NCBI GenBank assembly: GCA_003519585.1
Contig: DOWL01000101.1
Span: 4,814-15,193 of the forward strand
Length of the DNA: 10,380 nt
Direction of reading: 5' to 3'
Source of the DNA: Nocardioides sp.
GTDB taxonomy: Bacteria > Actinomycetota > Actinomycetes > Propionibacteriales > Nocardioidaceae
Shown here in pieces: positions 1 to 7,042 of this stretch. Within the stretch, counting starts at the first letter, position 1. Each line of letters starts with the position of its first letter. The notes under the pieces are model-generated. The model saw only the letters and a program-made list of their open reading frames with translations. It had not been told where the DNA came from and searched no databases. A program made the translations under genes and the position numbers.

Positions 1-758
1 CGGTGGCCGAAGCCCATCAGCCGCTCACCCGAGTCGAGGAGCTGCTTGACGTACGCGTCGGCGTCGCCGGTACGCTCGACCTCTTCGATCATGCCGAGCA
101 CGCGTGAGGGCGCGCCGCCGTGCAGTGGCCCGCTCATCGCACCGATAGCGCCCGAGAACGCGGCCGCGACGTCGGCACCGGTCGAGGTGATGACCCGGGC
201 CGTGAACGTCGAGGCGTTCATGCCGTGCTCCGCCGCGGACGACCAGTAGGCGTCGATCGCCTTGACGTGGGCCGGGTCCGGCTCGCCGCGCCAGCGGATC
301 AGGAACCGCTCGGCGAGGGTCCGGCCCTGGTCGACGTCGCTCTGCGGAATGACGGGCTTGCCGAGGCCGCGCGCGGACTGCGCGGCGTACGACAGCACCA
401 TCACAGCCACGCGGGACAGGTCGAGGCGAGCCTGCTCGTCGCTGATGTCGTAGGTCTGGCCCATGCCCAGCATCGGCGCGAGCATCGCCACCGACGCCTG
501 GACGTCGGCACGGACGTCGCCGGTGTGGATGGCGATGTTGTAGGGCTCGGCCGGCGGCAGTCCGGGGTCGTAGCTGCCGTCGACCAGGAGGCCCCAGACG
601 TTCTCGAACGGCACCCGGCCGACGATGTCCTCGATGTCGACGCCGCGGTAGCGGAGCGCCGACCCCTCCTTGTCGGGCTCGGCGATCTGGGTGCGGAAGG
701 CGATCACGCCTTCGAGCCCCTCGTGTACCTCGGGTCCGTCCTCAGCCATGCGGCGCAT
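1..758 (-). CDS. citA: Citrate synthase (citrate synthase 2 type), 3' end outside window
   Basis: The enzyme condenses oxaloacetate with acetyl-CoA to citrate in the cytoplasm, the entry step of the TCA cycle. The 252 codons present read through the family landmarks. Near the N-terminus is EIAEPDK/ALRYRGVDIED-like sequence (here QIAEPDKEGSALRYRGVDIE, residues 25-44). EHGMNAST (177-184) carries an oxaloacetate-binding His. PLHGGAPSR (211-219) carries His213, equivalent to pig His274. MGFGH ends exactly at the window edge with the second active-site His. The catalytic Asp and the rest of the C-terminus lie outside. The start at 758 is preceded by GAGGT on the minus strand with an 8-nt gap; an ATG three codons later (749) is the alternative. 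The N-terminus strongly resembles the actinobacterial citA paralogue rather than the long GltA. Methylcitrate synthase activity cannot be excluded from sequence alone. It is divergent from pdxH. Confidence 0.93.
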   Translation of the reverse strand, partial: MRRMAEDGPEVHEGLEGVIAFRTQIAEPDKEGSALRYRGVDIEDIVGRVPFENVWGLLVDGSYDPGLPPAEPYNIAIHTGDVRADVQASVAMLAPMLGMGQTYDISDEQARLDLSRVAVMVLSYAAQSARGLGKPVIPQSDVDQGRTLAERFLIRWRGEPDPAHVKAIDAYWSSAAEHGMNASTFTARVITSTGADVAAAFSGAIGAMSGPLHGGAPSRVLGMIEEVERTGDADAYVKQLLDSGERLMGFGH

Positions 759-793
759 TGTGCCGTACCTCGTCGGCGATGCGCGGGGGCCCG

Positions 794-799
794 TATGTT
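794..799 (+). promoter_or_regulatory. Putative -10 box of pdxH (leaderless)
   Basis: TATGTT fits the actinobacterial TANNNT -10 pattern and ends 8 nt before the pdxH ATG, so transcription would begin at or next to the start codon. No Shine-Dalgarno sequence precedes that ATG, which agrees with a leaderless message. I see no convincing -35 hexamer at 17-18 nt upstream, so support is moderate. Confidence 0.35.
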
Positions 800-807
800 G
801 AACGTCC

Positions 808-1476
808 ATGGACCAGGATGCACTGGACTCGGTCGCCGCCGCTCGCGCTGAATACACCCGCGGCGGACTGGCCGAGAGCGACCTGCTGCCCGACCCGATC
901 GCGATGTTCCGGCGGTGGTACGACGAGGCGCACGCGGCAGGGCTGCACGAGCCCAATGCGATGGTCGTGGCCACCGCTGCGGCGGCCCTGCCCGATGAAC
1001 AGAGCGCGCCGAGCGCACGACTCGTGCTGCTCAAGGGCGTCTCCGAGGACGGCTTCGTCTTCTACACCAACCTCCACTCCCGCAAGGGCACCGAGCTGGC
1101 CGGCAACCCACGGTGCGCGCTGCTGTTCCCGTGGCACCCGCTGGAGCGTCAGGTCCGGGTCGACGGCACCGCCGCCCCGCTGCCGCGCGCCGCCGTGGAC
1201 TCCTACTTCGCGGTCCGGCCGCGCGGCTCCCAGCTCGGCGCGTGGGCCTCCCATCAGTCGCACGTGGTCTCCGGACGCGACGAACTGCGGGCGGCGTACG
1301 ACGAGGCCGAGGGTCGGTACGCCGGCGCCGACGTACCGACGCCCGAGGAGTGGGGCGGCTACCTCGTGCGCCCCGAGTCGGTGGAGTTCTGGCAGGGACG
1401 CCCCGGCCGGATGCATGACCGGCTGGTCTACCGGCGTACCTCCGACGGGTGGCGGACCGAGCGGCTCGCACCGTAG
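808..1476 (+). CDS. pdxH: Pyridoxamine/pyridoxine 5'-phosphate oxidase
   Basis: PdxH is an FMN-dependent homodimeric cytosolic enzyme that oxidises pyridoxamine or pyridoxine 5'-phosphate to pyridoxal 5'-phosphate, the last step of PLP salvage and synthesis. The 222-residue length is normal for the family. FMN and substrate residues lie in the expected order: RLVLLKG (71-77), FYTNLHSRKG (85-94) with the Ser-Arg-Lys triad, and QVRVDG (115-120). The C-terminal dimerisation/active-site region has FWQGRPGRMHDRLVY (194-208) with the R-x-H pair, then the terminal RLAP. The start is the first in-frame ATG and gives the usual N-terminal length. No ribosome binding site is visible, so the transcript may be leaderless. 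It is transcribed away from the citrate synthase gene across a gap of about 50 bp. A split-barrel flavoprotein of other function is unlikely because the whole family pattern, including the C-terminus, is intact. Confidence 0.96.
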   Translation: MDQDALDSVAAARAEYTRGGLAESDLLPDPIAMFRRWYDEAHAAGLHEPNAMVVATAAAALPDEQSAPSARLVLLKGVSEDGFVFYTNLHSRKGTELAGNPRCALLFPWHPLERQVRVDGTAAPLPRAAVDSYFAVRPRGSQLGAWASHQSHVVSGRDELRAAYDEAEGRYAGADVPTPEEWGGYLVRPESVEFWQGRPGRMHDRLVYRRTSDGWRTERLAP

Positions 1477-1513
1477 GCGGCCCTAGGGGCCCGGGTCAGC
1501 TGTCCCGGCTCAT

Positions 1514-2401
1514 ATGGCCCACACGGACCATGGGCGCCAGGTGGGCGCCGACATAGCCTCGACGTTCGTGACCAAGCACCTGTTCCGAGGCAATCCGCGG
1601 CTGTTGCTCGGTGCGCTGCCGTTCGCCGCAGCCGTGGTGCTGCTCAAGGTCATCGTGCACGCGCTCGGCGCCGAGTGGCTCGATCTGAGCCCGCTGCTGG
1701 CCGGGGCGATCGCGGCGGAGGTGTTCATCCTCGGCTTCCTGCTGGCCGGCACCGCGGGTGATTTCAAGGAGGCCGAGCGACTTCCCGGAGAGGTGGCCGC
1801 CAGCCTCGAGACGATCGCCGACGAGTGCCTGAAGACCTACGACGAGCTGAAGCTGCCCGAGGCGAAGACCACGCTGCAGCAGTTGATCGAGATCAGCCGC
1901 TCCATCCGGATGTGGCTGATGCAGGACCGCGGCTTCGACGACGTGCTCTCCGACATCCGCGCCCTCAACGGGCCGTTCCGGGTCTTCGCGCCGGCGATCC
2001 AGGCCGGGTTCACGACCCGGCTGAAGTCGGAGCAGGCCGCGATCCGCAAACTCGTGATCCGGATGGACACGATGCGCCGCACGTCGTACGTCGCCGCCGG
2101 CTACCTGATCGCCGAGGTCACCGCCTTCCTGCTGGCGCTGATCCTGATCTTCACCGACATGGAGATGCTCGCCCCGACGTTGTGCCTGGTCGGCCTGATC
2201 GCCTACCTGCTCTTCTATCTCGTCGGCCTGATCCGCGACCTCGACAACCCCTTCGAGTACCGCAACGGCAAGCCCGGCGCCGCCGACGTCAACCTCGAGG
2301 TCCTCGAACGCAACGAGGACCGGCTGCGGGCGCTGCTCGGTTCGCTGGACGCCGCCCCGGCAGCCCCAGCAGCCCTCGGAGAGACAACGGCAACCACCTG
2401 A
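1514..2401 (+). CDS. Four-helix membrane protein, bestrophin-like (DUF4239-type)
   Basis: This 295-residue protein has two hydrophobic segments near the N-terminus (about 30-50 and 60-80) and two near the C-terminus (about 192-214 and 219-240). Between them is a soluble, mostly helical region of about 110 residues. Right after the second helix comes GDFKEAERLPGEVAASLETI, and after the fourth DLDNPFEYRNG. The paired hairpins, the acidic D-[FY]-K-E-x-x-R-L-P stretch and the D-x-D-x-PF motif are what I associate with bestrophin-like DUF4239 proteins. That family is poorly characterised and has been proposed to be channel-like; any transport function here is inference. The tail is low-complexity and Ala-rich (278-295). 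The gene begins 37 bp after pdxH without a clear ribosome binding site and ends 14 bp before the tetR promoter, so it is probably not part of the efflux operon. Confidence 0.7.
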   Translation: MAHTDHGRQVGADIASTFVTKHLFRGNPRLLLGALPFAAAVVLLKVIVHALGAEWLDLSPLLAGAIAAEVFILGFLLAGTAGDFKEAERLPGEVAASLETIADECLKTYDELKLPEAKTTLQQLIEISRSIRMWLMQDRGFDDVLSDIRALNGPFRVFAPAIQAGFTTRLKSEQAAIRKLVIRMDTMRRTSYVAAGYLIAEVTAFLLALILIFTDMEMLAPTLCLVGLIAYLLFYLVGLIRDLDNPFEYRNGKPGAADVNLEVLERNEDRLRALLGSLDAAPAAPAALGETTATT

Positions 2402-2413
2402 CGAAGTATCGAC

Positions 2414-2442
2414 TTGTATGAGTGAGCACTCACTCATACGCT
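2414..2442 (+). promoter_or_regulatory. Promoter of the tetR-ABC operon
   Basis: TTGTAT (2414-2419), a 17-bp spacer and TACGCT (2437-2442) give a well-spaced sigma-70-class promoter. The expected start point, about 7 nt after the -10 box, falls on the GTG at 2449. This predicts a leaderless tetR transcript. The palindromic operator fills the spacer and touches both hexamers. Confidence 0.6.
2416..2439 (+). promoter_or_regulatory. TetR operator, perfect 24-bp palindrome
   Basis: Two 11-bp arms, GTATGAGTGAG and CTCACTCATAC, are exact reverse complements around a 2-bp centre (CA). The TGAGTGA/TCACTCA core is typical of TetR-family sites. It lies between the -35 and -10 hexamers directly upstream of tetR, the usual layout for autorepression together with the downstream transporter genes. 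Confidence 0.85.
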
Positions 2443-2448
2443 ATTGGC

Positions 2449-3060
2449 GTGGAACAGACCGCCGTACGCCGGAAGCGAGCCCGACCGCTCTCGCCTGAGG
2501 AACGTCGCGACAAGCTCGTGGACGTCACCCTGACCCTGCTGCGCGAGCACGGGCGGGCAGTGACCACCCGGCAGATCGCGGCCGCCGCGGGGGTCGCCGA
2601 GGGCACGATCTTCCGGGTCGTGGAGTCCAAGGAGGAGCTGGTCGAGCTCGCGATCACGCGAGCTTTCGAGCCCGGTGCTCTCGTCGACCGGATCGCCGAG
2701 ATCGACCTCGACCAGCCGCTGCACGTCCGGCTGGTGCAGCTGAGCTCGATCCTGCAGCAGCGGTTCCGCGCCACCTTCGAGCTGATGAAGAAGGTCGGGA
2801 TGGTCCGCCCGGCCGACCACGTCCACGACAGCCCCGAGGCGGTCGAGATGCGCAACTACGTCCACGCCCTCCTCGAGGGCGTCATCGGGCCCGACCGCGT
2901 GCGGCTGTCGGTGCCCGCCGGCGACTTCGTGCACCGGCTCCGGCTGCTCACCTTCGCCGGCAGCCACCCGCACATCGCCGATGGCCATCTGCTGACCCCC
3001 GAGGAGATCGTCGACACCCTCCTGCACGGGTTGCTGCGCGACGAGGGGAGGGACAGCTGA
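2449..3060 (+). CDS. TetR-family transcriptional repressor
   Basis: This 203-residue protein is a likely ligand-responsive repressor of its own operon. The N-terminal HTH is clear: a helix around [15 protein letters not shown] (21-35), then [27 protein letters not shown] (38-64), matching the TetR DNA-binding pattern. Residues 75-203 form the variable ligand and dimer domain, from which the inducer cannot be read. I chose GTG 2449. An in-frame GTG at 2422 would put the codons inside the operator and -10 box, whereas 2449 coincides with the predicted transcription start, implying leaderless translation. The stop codon overlaps the ATG of the first ABC gene by one base (TGATG), so the genes are translationally coupled. 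The substrate range of the transporter, and hence the inducer, is unknown. Confidence 0.92.
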   Translation: MEQTAVRRKRARPLSPEERRDKLVDVTLTLLREHGRAVTTRQIAAAAGVAEGTIFRVVESKEELVELAITRAFEPGALVDRIAEIDLDQPLHVRLVQLSSILQQRFRATFELMKKVGMVRPADHVHDSPEAVEMRNYVHALLEGVIGPDRVRLSVPAGDFVHRLRLLTFAGSHPHIADGHLLTPEEIVDTLLHGLLRDEGRDS

Positions 3061-4793
3061 TGCTGATCCGGCTCCTGCGCACCTACCTCGCGCCGTACCG
3101 GCCTTGGCTCGCCGCGATCGTGGTGCTGCAGTTCATCGCCACCGTGGCGATGCTCTACCTGCCCAGCCTCAACGCCGACATCATCGACAACGGCGTAGCG
3201 CTCGGCGACACCGACTACATCGTCCGCATCGGTGGGGTGATGCTCGCGGTCTCGCTGCTCCAGATCGTCTGCTCGGTGATCGCGGTGGCGTGTTCGGCGC
3301 GTACGGCGATGTCCTTCGGCCGCGACGTGCGGGGTGCGGTCTTCCACCGGGTCGGCTCGTTCTCGGGTCGCGAGGTCGCGCAGTTCGGTGCGCCGTCGTT
3401 GATCACCCGCAACACCAACGACGTCACCCAGGTGCAGATGCTCGCGCTGCTGACCTGTTCGCTCGCCGTACAGGTGCCGATCATGATGATCGGCGGCATC
3501 GTGATGGCGATCCGCGAGGACTTCCACCTCTCCTGGCTGCTCGCCGTGGTGGTGCCGGCCCTGTTCCTCTCGGTCGGGCTCGTCGTCAGTCAGATGGTCC
3601 CGAGCTTCCGCCAGGTGCAGTCCCGCATCGACGACGTCAACCGCATCCTGCGCGAGCAGATCAGCGGCATCCGGGTGGTCCGGGCGTTCGTCCGCGAACC
3701 CCGCGAACGGCAGCGGTTCGCCGATGCCAACGACGGCCTCACCGAGGTCTCGGTCCGGGCCGGCCGGTGGATGGCCACCATGTTTCCGCTGGTGATACTC
3801 GTCGTGAACATCTCGAGCGTCGCGGTGATCTGGTTCGGCGGCCACCGGGTCAACGACGGGCTGATGCAGGTGGGTGCGCTCACGGCGTTCCTGAGCTACC
3901 TGATGCAGATCCTGATGAGCGTGATGATGGGGACGTTCATGCTGATGCAGATCCCCCGCTCGGCCGTCTGTGCCGACCGGATCTGCGAGGTGCTCGACAC
4001 CGAGCCCAGCGTCACGCCCCCGCGCGACGGCGTCCAGGAGCTCCCCGCGCATGGCCGTCTGGAGCTCGACGACGTCTCGTTCACCTACCCCGGCGCCGAG
4101 CAGCCCGTGCTCTGCAACGTCAGCCTCAGAGCCCACGCCGGCCAGACGGTCGCGATCATCGGCTCCACCGGCGCCGGGAAGTCGACGCTGGTCAACCTGG
4201 TGCCACGGCTCTTCGACGCGACGTCGGGGACCGTGCGCGTCGACGACTTCGACGTCCGCGACATCGAACCGGAGCACCTGTGGTCGCGCATCGGTCTGGT
4301 GCCGCAGAAGGCGTTCCTGTTCACCGGGACCATCCGCAGCAACCTGTTGCACGGCAAGGACGACGCCACCGACGACGAGCTCTGGCATGCTCTCGAGGTC
4401 GCGCAGGCGCGCGACTTCGTGGAGCGGATGCCCGAGGGGCTGGACGCCCCGATCGTCCAGGGCGGGACCAACGTCAGTGGCGGTCAGCGACAGCGACTCG
4501 CGATCGCCCGCGCGCTCGTACGCCGACCCGAGATCTACCTGTTCGACGATGCGTTCTCCGCCCTCGACCTTTCCACCGACGCGCGGCTGCGCGCCGCGCT
4601 CCGGCCCGAGACCCGAGACTCGATCGTCGTCGTGGTCGCCCAACGGGTCTCCAGCATCCGCGACGCCGACCTGATCCTGGTGCTCGAGGACGGCCGGCTG
4701 GTCGGCCACGGCACTCACGCGGAGCTGCTCGCCGACAACGAGACCTACCAGGAGATCGTCACCTCGCAGCTGACCGCGGAGGAGGCAGCATGA
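3060..4793 (+). CDS. ABC exporter half-transporter with degenerate ATP site (subunit A)
   Basis: This 577-residue protein fuses a six-helix type IV (ABC exporter) membrane domain (about 1-310) to a nucleotide-binding domain (about 333-577). Walker A is GSTGAGKST (368-376), the Q-loop is at Gln416, and an intact signature VSGGQ is at 472-476. Two catalytic positions are changed. Walker B reads YLFDD, so the catalytic Glu is Asp497, and the switch His is Gln528 (VVAQRVSS). This pattern is known from heterodimeric exporters such as TM287/288 and LmrCD/BmrCD, where one site binds but barely hydrolyses ATP. A purine-rich GAGGGGAGGG ribosome binding site lies about 8 nt before the ATG, within the end of tetR. 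The gene overlaps its partner by 4 nt (ATGA). Likely role: efflux of drugs or lipophilic compounds from the inner leaflet; the substrate cannot be deduced. Confidence 0.94.
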   Translation: MLIRLLRTYLAPYRPWLAAIVVLQFIATVAMLYLPSLNADIIDNGVALGDTDYIVRIGGVMLAVSLLQIVCSVIAVACSARTAMSFGRDVRGAVFHRVGSFSGREVAQFGAPSLITRNTNDVTQVQMLALLTCSLAVQVPIMMIGGIVMAIREDFHLSWLLAVVVPALFLSVGLVVSQMVPSFRQVQSRIDDVNRILREQISGIRVVRAFVREPRERQRFADANDGLTEVSVRAGRWMATMFPLVILVVNISSVAVIWFGGHRVNDGLMQVGALTAFLSYLMQILMSVMMGTFMLMQIPRSAVCADRICEVLDTEPSVTPPRDGVQELPAHGRLELDDVSFTYPGAEQPVLCNVSLRAHAGQTVAIIGSTGAGKSTLVNLVPRLFDATSGTVRVDDFDVRDIEPEHLWSRIGLVPQKAFLFTGTIRSNLLHGKDDATDDELWHALEVAQARDFVERMPEGLDAPIVQGGTNVSGGQRQRLAIARALVRRPEIYLFDDAFSALDLSTDARLRAALRPETRDSIVVVVAQRVSSIRDADLILVLEDGRLVGHGTHAELLADNETYQEIVTSQLTAEEAA

Positions 4794-6667
4794 CGACCAC
4801 CGCGCCCCCGCCCAAGGGCGGCACGGCGATGAAGCAGACCGAGCGCATCGAGGCTCCGATGGGCGGTCCCGGTCGCGGCCCGATGGGCGGCGGCATGGTC
4901 GGCCAGAAGGCGATGACGTTCGGGCCGTCGGCCAAGCGGCTGCTGCGCCGGCTGACTCCCGAACGCAACCGCGCGTACGCCGTACTCGGGCTGGCCGTGG
5001 TCAGCACCTTCCTGCTCGCCTTCGGCCCACGGGTGCTCGGCCACGCCACCGACCTGATCTTCAACGCCTTCCTGGCCCAGGAGTCGGTCGACTTCGACGC
5101 GGTCCGCAACACCTTGCTGCTCGCCGTCGGGATCTACGTCGGCGGCTCGGTGCTCGCGTGGGGTCAGGGCTACCTGCTCAACGACGTCGTCCAGAACACC
5201 GTGCGGCGGATGCGCTCCGACGTCGAGGACAAGGTCAACGCGCTCCCGTTGGAGTACTTCGACAAGCAGCCGCGCGGCGAGCTGATGAGCCGAGTCACCA
5301 ACGACATCGACAACATCAGCCAGACCCTCCAGCAGACCATGAGCCAGCTGCTCACCTCCGTGCTCACGGTGGTCGCGGTGCTGTCGATGATGCTGTGGAT
5401 CTCTCCGCTGCTGGCGCTGATCGCTCTGGTCTCGGTGCCGCTGTCGATGTTCACCACCGCCAAGATCATGAAGCGCTCGCAGGGTCAGTTCATCGCGCAG
5501 TGGCGGCGTACGGGCAAGCTCAACGCCCAGATCGAGGAGGCCTTCTCCGGCCACGCGCTGGTCTCGGTCTTCGGCCGCCGCCGTGAGATCGAGGAGACCT
5601 TCGCGGTCGAGAACGAGGAGCTCTACCAGGCGTCGTTCAAGGCGCAGTTCGTCAGCGGGCTGATCATGCCGGTGATGATGTTCATCGGGAACCTCAACTA
5701 CGTGGTGGTCGCAGTCGTCGGCGGACTCCGGGTCGCCCATGGCACGCTCTCCTTGGGCGAGGTGCAGGCGTTCATCCAGTACTCCCGGCAGTTCATGCAG
5801 CCGCTCACCCAGGTCGCCTCGATGATGAACCTGCTGCAGTCGGGCGTCGCCTCGGCCGAGCGGGTCTTCGAGCTTCTGGATGCCGACGAGCAGATCCCCG
5901 ACAGCACCGACCATGCCCCCGCGCCAGGTCGGGGCGAGGTGCGCTTCGAGCACGTGTCGTTCAGCTACGACCCGGACGAGCCGCTGATCGAGGACCTGTC
6001 GTTGGTCGCGCGCCCCGGGCAGACCGTGGCGATCGTCGGGCCGACCGGCGCCGGCAAGACCACCCTGGTCAATCTCGTGATGCGCTTCTACGAGCTCGAC
6101 GGCGGCCGGATCACCCTCGACGGCACCGACATCACCGCGATGCCGCGCTGGGCGCTGCGCGGCCGGATCGGCATGGTGCTCCAGGACACCTGGCTCTTCC
6201 GCGGGACGATCCGCGACAACATCCTCTACGGGCGCCCCGACGCCACCGAGGACGAACTGCTCGAAGCCGCGCGGGCGACGTTCGTCGACCGGTTCGTGCA
6301 CTCGCTGCCCGACGGCTACGACACCCTGGTCGACGAGGACGGCGGCAACCTGTCGGCCGGCGAACGCCAACTGCTCACCATCGCCCGCGCGTTCCTGGCC
6401 GACCCCTCGCTGCTGATCCTCGACGAGGCCACCTCGTCTGTGGACACCCGCACCGAGTTGCTGCTCCAGCACGCGATGGCCGCCCTGCGCACCGACCGCA
6501 CGTCGTTCGTCATCGCGCACCGGCTCTCCACGATCCGCGACGCCGACCTGATCCTGGTGATGGAGGACGGCAAGATCGTCGAGCAGGGCGATCACGAGTC
6601 GTTGCTGGCCTCGGGCGGTGCGTACGCCCGGCTCTACCAGTCGCAGTTCGCGGCGGCGGTGGCCTGA
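4790..6667 (+). CDS. ABC exporter half-transporter with catalytic ATP site (subunit B)
   Basis: This is the 625-residue partner of the preceding gene. An unusual N-terminal extension rich in Gly, Pro and Met (about 1-45, with [12 protein letters not shown] at 25-36) precedes a six-helix membrane domain (about 60-355) and a nucleotide-binding domain (about 383-625). Walker [10 protein letters not shown] (417-425), Q-loop Gln465, Walker B LLILDE with catalytic Glu546, and switch His577 (VIAHRLST) are all canonical. The signature is LSAGE (521-525) instead of LSGGQ. In the heterodimer, its Walker motifs pair with the intact signature of subunit A to make the working site, and its altered signature completes the degenerate site. 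The start ATG lies in the ATGA overlap and is preceded by GCGGAGGAGG; ATG 4829 is a weaker alternative. The reading frame is open far upstream, but only from 4790 does it give family-like sequence. Confidence 0.94.
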   Translation: MTTTAPPPKGGTAMKQTERIEAPMGGPGRGPMGGGMVGQKAMTFGPSAKRLLRRLTPERNRAYAVLGLAVVSTFLLAFGPRVLGHATDLIFNAFLAQESVDFDAVRNTLLLAVGIYVGGSVLAWGQGYLLNDVVQNTVRRMRSDVEDKVNALPLEYFDKQPRGELMSRVTNDIDNISQTLQQTMSQLLTSVLTVVAVLSMMLWISPLLALIALVSVPLSMFTTAKIMKRSQGQFIAQWRRTGKLNAQIEEAFSGHALVSVFGRRREIEETFAVENEELYQASFKAQFVSGLIMPVMMFIGNLNYVVVAVVGGLRVAHGTLSLGEVQAFIQYSRQFMQPLTQVASMMNLLQSGVASAERVFELLDADEQIPDSTDHAPAPGRGEVRFEHVSFSYDPDEPLIEDLSLVARPGQTVAIVGPTGAGKTTLVNLVMRFYELDGGRITLDGTDITAMPRWALRGRIGMVLQDTWLFRGTIRDNILYGRPDATEDELLEAARATFVDRFVHSLPDGYDTLVDEDGGNLSAGERQLLTIARAFLADPSLLILDEATSSVDTRTELLLQHAMAALRTDRTSFVIAHRLSTIRDADLILVMEDGKIVEQGDHESLLASGGAYARLYQSQFAAAVA

Positions 6668-6675
6668 CGAGCGAG

Positions 6676-6765
6676 GAGTTTCGTCGGCTGGCCGACGAAA
6701 CTCGCGCTTGGACGACAAAGCTTCGTCGTCCAGGCAAGAGTTTTGTCGGCTGGCCGACGAAACTC
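6676..6765. repeat. 90-bp nested palindrome: three hairpins around one centre
   Basis: Hairpin 1 (6676-6703) has perfect 13-bp arms GAGTTTCGTCGGC and GCCGACGAAACTC with a TG centre. Hairpin 3 (6738-6765) is the same with one base changed (a G-T pair). Between them is a 20-bp near-palindrome (6711-6730), GACGAC-AAAGCTTC-GTCGTC, mismatched at one base pair. The centres of hairpins 1 and 3 are equidistant from 6720.5, the centre of the middle one. The whole block is therefore one large imperfect palindrome that can fold either as three hairpins or as one long one. It starts 9 bp after the stop codon of the second ABC gene and may act as its terminator. The design is REP/MITE-like. GACGAGCG occurs on both sides (6666-6673 and 6766-6773). 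Confidence 0.9.
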
Positions 6766-6792
6766 GACGAGCGGGCGAACCCAGGAAAGTCG

Positions 6793-6821
6793 TTGCCCGG
6801 TCCGGCTCGCCGACCTAGGCT
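6793..6821 (+). promoter_or_regulatory. Promoter of the small-ORF RNA
   Basis: TTGCCC (6793-6798), a 17-bp spacer and TAGGCT (6816-6821) form a good sigma-70-class promoter. The predicted start is near 6828, about 26 nt before the ATG of the 12-codon ORF. No other plus-strand gene begins within 700 bp, so it would serve only this small unit. Confidence 0.55.
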
Positions 6822-6827
6822 CGCCGT

Positions 6828-7030
6828 ACACGGGAAAGGAGGTGGTCCGAAGAATGAGTTCTTTCAGGACGCGTGAGGTGGCTGCCCGCTAGCAGCCCCA
6901 GCATCACGGGGGCTGGAGCCAGTCCCCGAGCTGCTGGCGAAACCCAAGCAGCTACCCGACCCGCAGGCGAACCGGGAACGTCCCCCGGTGCGGCCCCCAC
7001 AGTGGGGCCACGCCTGCGGGTTGCTGCATT
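6828..7030 (+). ncRNA. Candidate structured small RNA with internal short ORF
   Basis: The boundaries are estimates: the start comes from the promoter and the end is the last base of strong pairing. After the short ORF come dense GC hairpins. These are GGCTGC/GCAGCC (6880-6885/6892-6897); CAGCCCC/GGGGCTG (6893-6899/6909-6915), which shares bases with the first so that only one can form; AGCTGCT-GG/CC-AGCAGCT (6929-6953) with loop CGAAA; and a 10-bp long-range stem ACCCGCAGGC/GCCTGCGGGT (6959-6968/7012-7021). The long-range stem encloses ACCGGG/CCCGGT (6971-6989) and GGCCCC/GGGGCC (6992-7009), i.e. a three-way junction. GCAGC at 6948-6952 can also pair with GCTGC at 7023-7027. There is no downstream plus-strand gene: the SRPBCC gene lies antisense starting at 7043. 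I do not recognise the class. The last hairpins could also be a bidirectional terminator. Confidence 0.5.
6854..6892 (+). CDS. Twelve-residue ORF with an extended Shine-Dalgarno
   Basis: ATG to TAG encodes MSSFRTREVAAR. It is preceded by AAAGGAGGTGGTCC (6835-6848), which can pair without interruption (13 Watson-Crick pairs and one G-U) with the 3' end of 16S rRNA, GGATCACCTCCTTT. This is far longer than the usual 4-6 pairs. The start codon is 5 nt beyond that block, or 10 nt after the AGGAGGT core. The stop codon sits in the loop of the first hairpin, so a ribosome reaching it would melt that stem and free its 3' arm for the alternative hairpin. No known leader-peptide signature is seen, such as a run of one regulatory amino acid. 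The function is unknown; it may be a leader peptide or a decoy translation site. Confidence 0.55.
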   Translation: MSSFRTREVAAR

Positions 7031-7042
7031 TCGTGGTGGTGC

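Noticed and set aside
120..851. Plus-strand open frame opposite the citrate synthase gene.
   Set aside because: The minus strand encodes an intact citrate synthase with its active-site His residues, and the plus-strand translation is low-complexity.
1479..1491. GGCCC-TAG-GGGCC inverted repeat just after pdxH as a terminator.
   Set aside because: The stem is only 5 bp with a 3-nt loop and no U-run; such short GC palindromes are expected by chance in this composition.
3104..4789. Long open frame upstream of, and in frame with, exporter subunit B that could suggest a 1187-residue fusion.
   Set aside because: It overlaps subunit A in another frame and its translation is Arg/Pro/Ala-rich without any family motif. 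Similarity to ABC exporters begins only at 4790, where there is a ribosome site and an ATGA overlap.
2856..6718. Long minus-strand open frames opposite the ABC genes (and similarly 7813-9282 opposite the MFS gene).
   Set aside because: Their translations are Asp/His/Arg/Gln-rich shadows of GC-rich coding DNA on the other strand, with no recognisable domain and no start signals.
6835..7040. The structured region considered as a known riboswitch or small RNA (c-di-AMP ydaO type, cobalamin, 6C RNA).
   Set aside because: I could not find the conserved core sequences of these classes. The C-rich loops required for 6C RNA are not in the right places, and there is no downstream gene on the same strand for a riboswitch to control.
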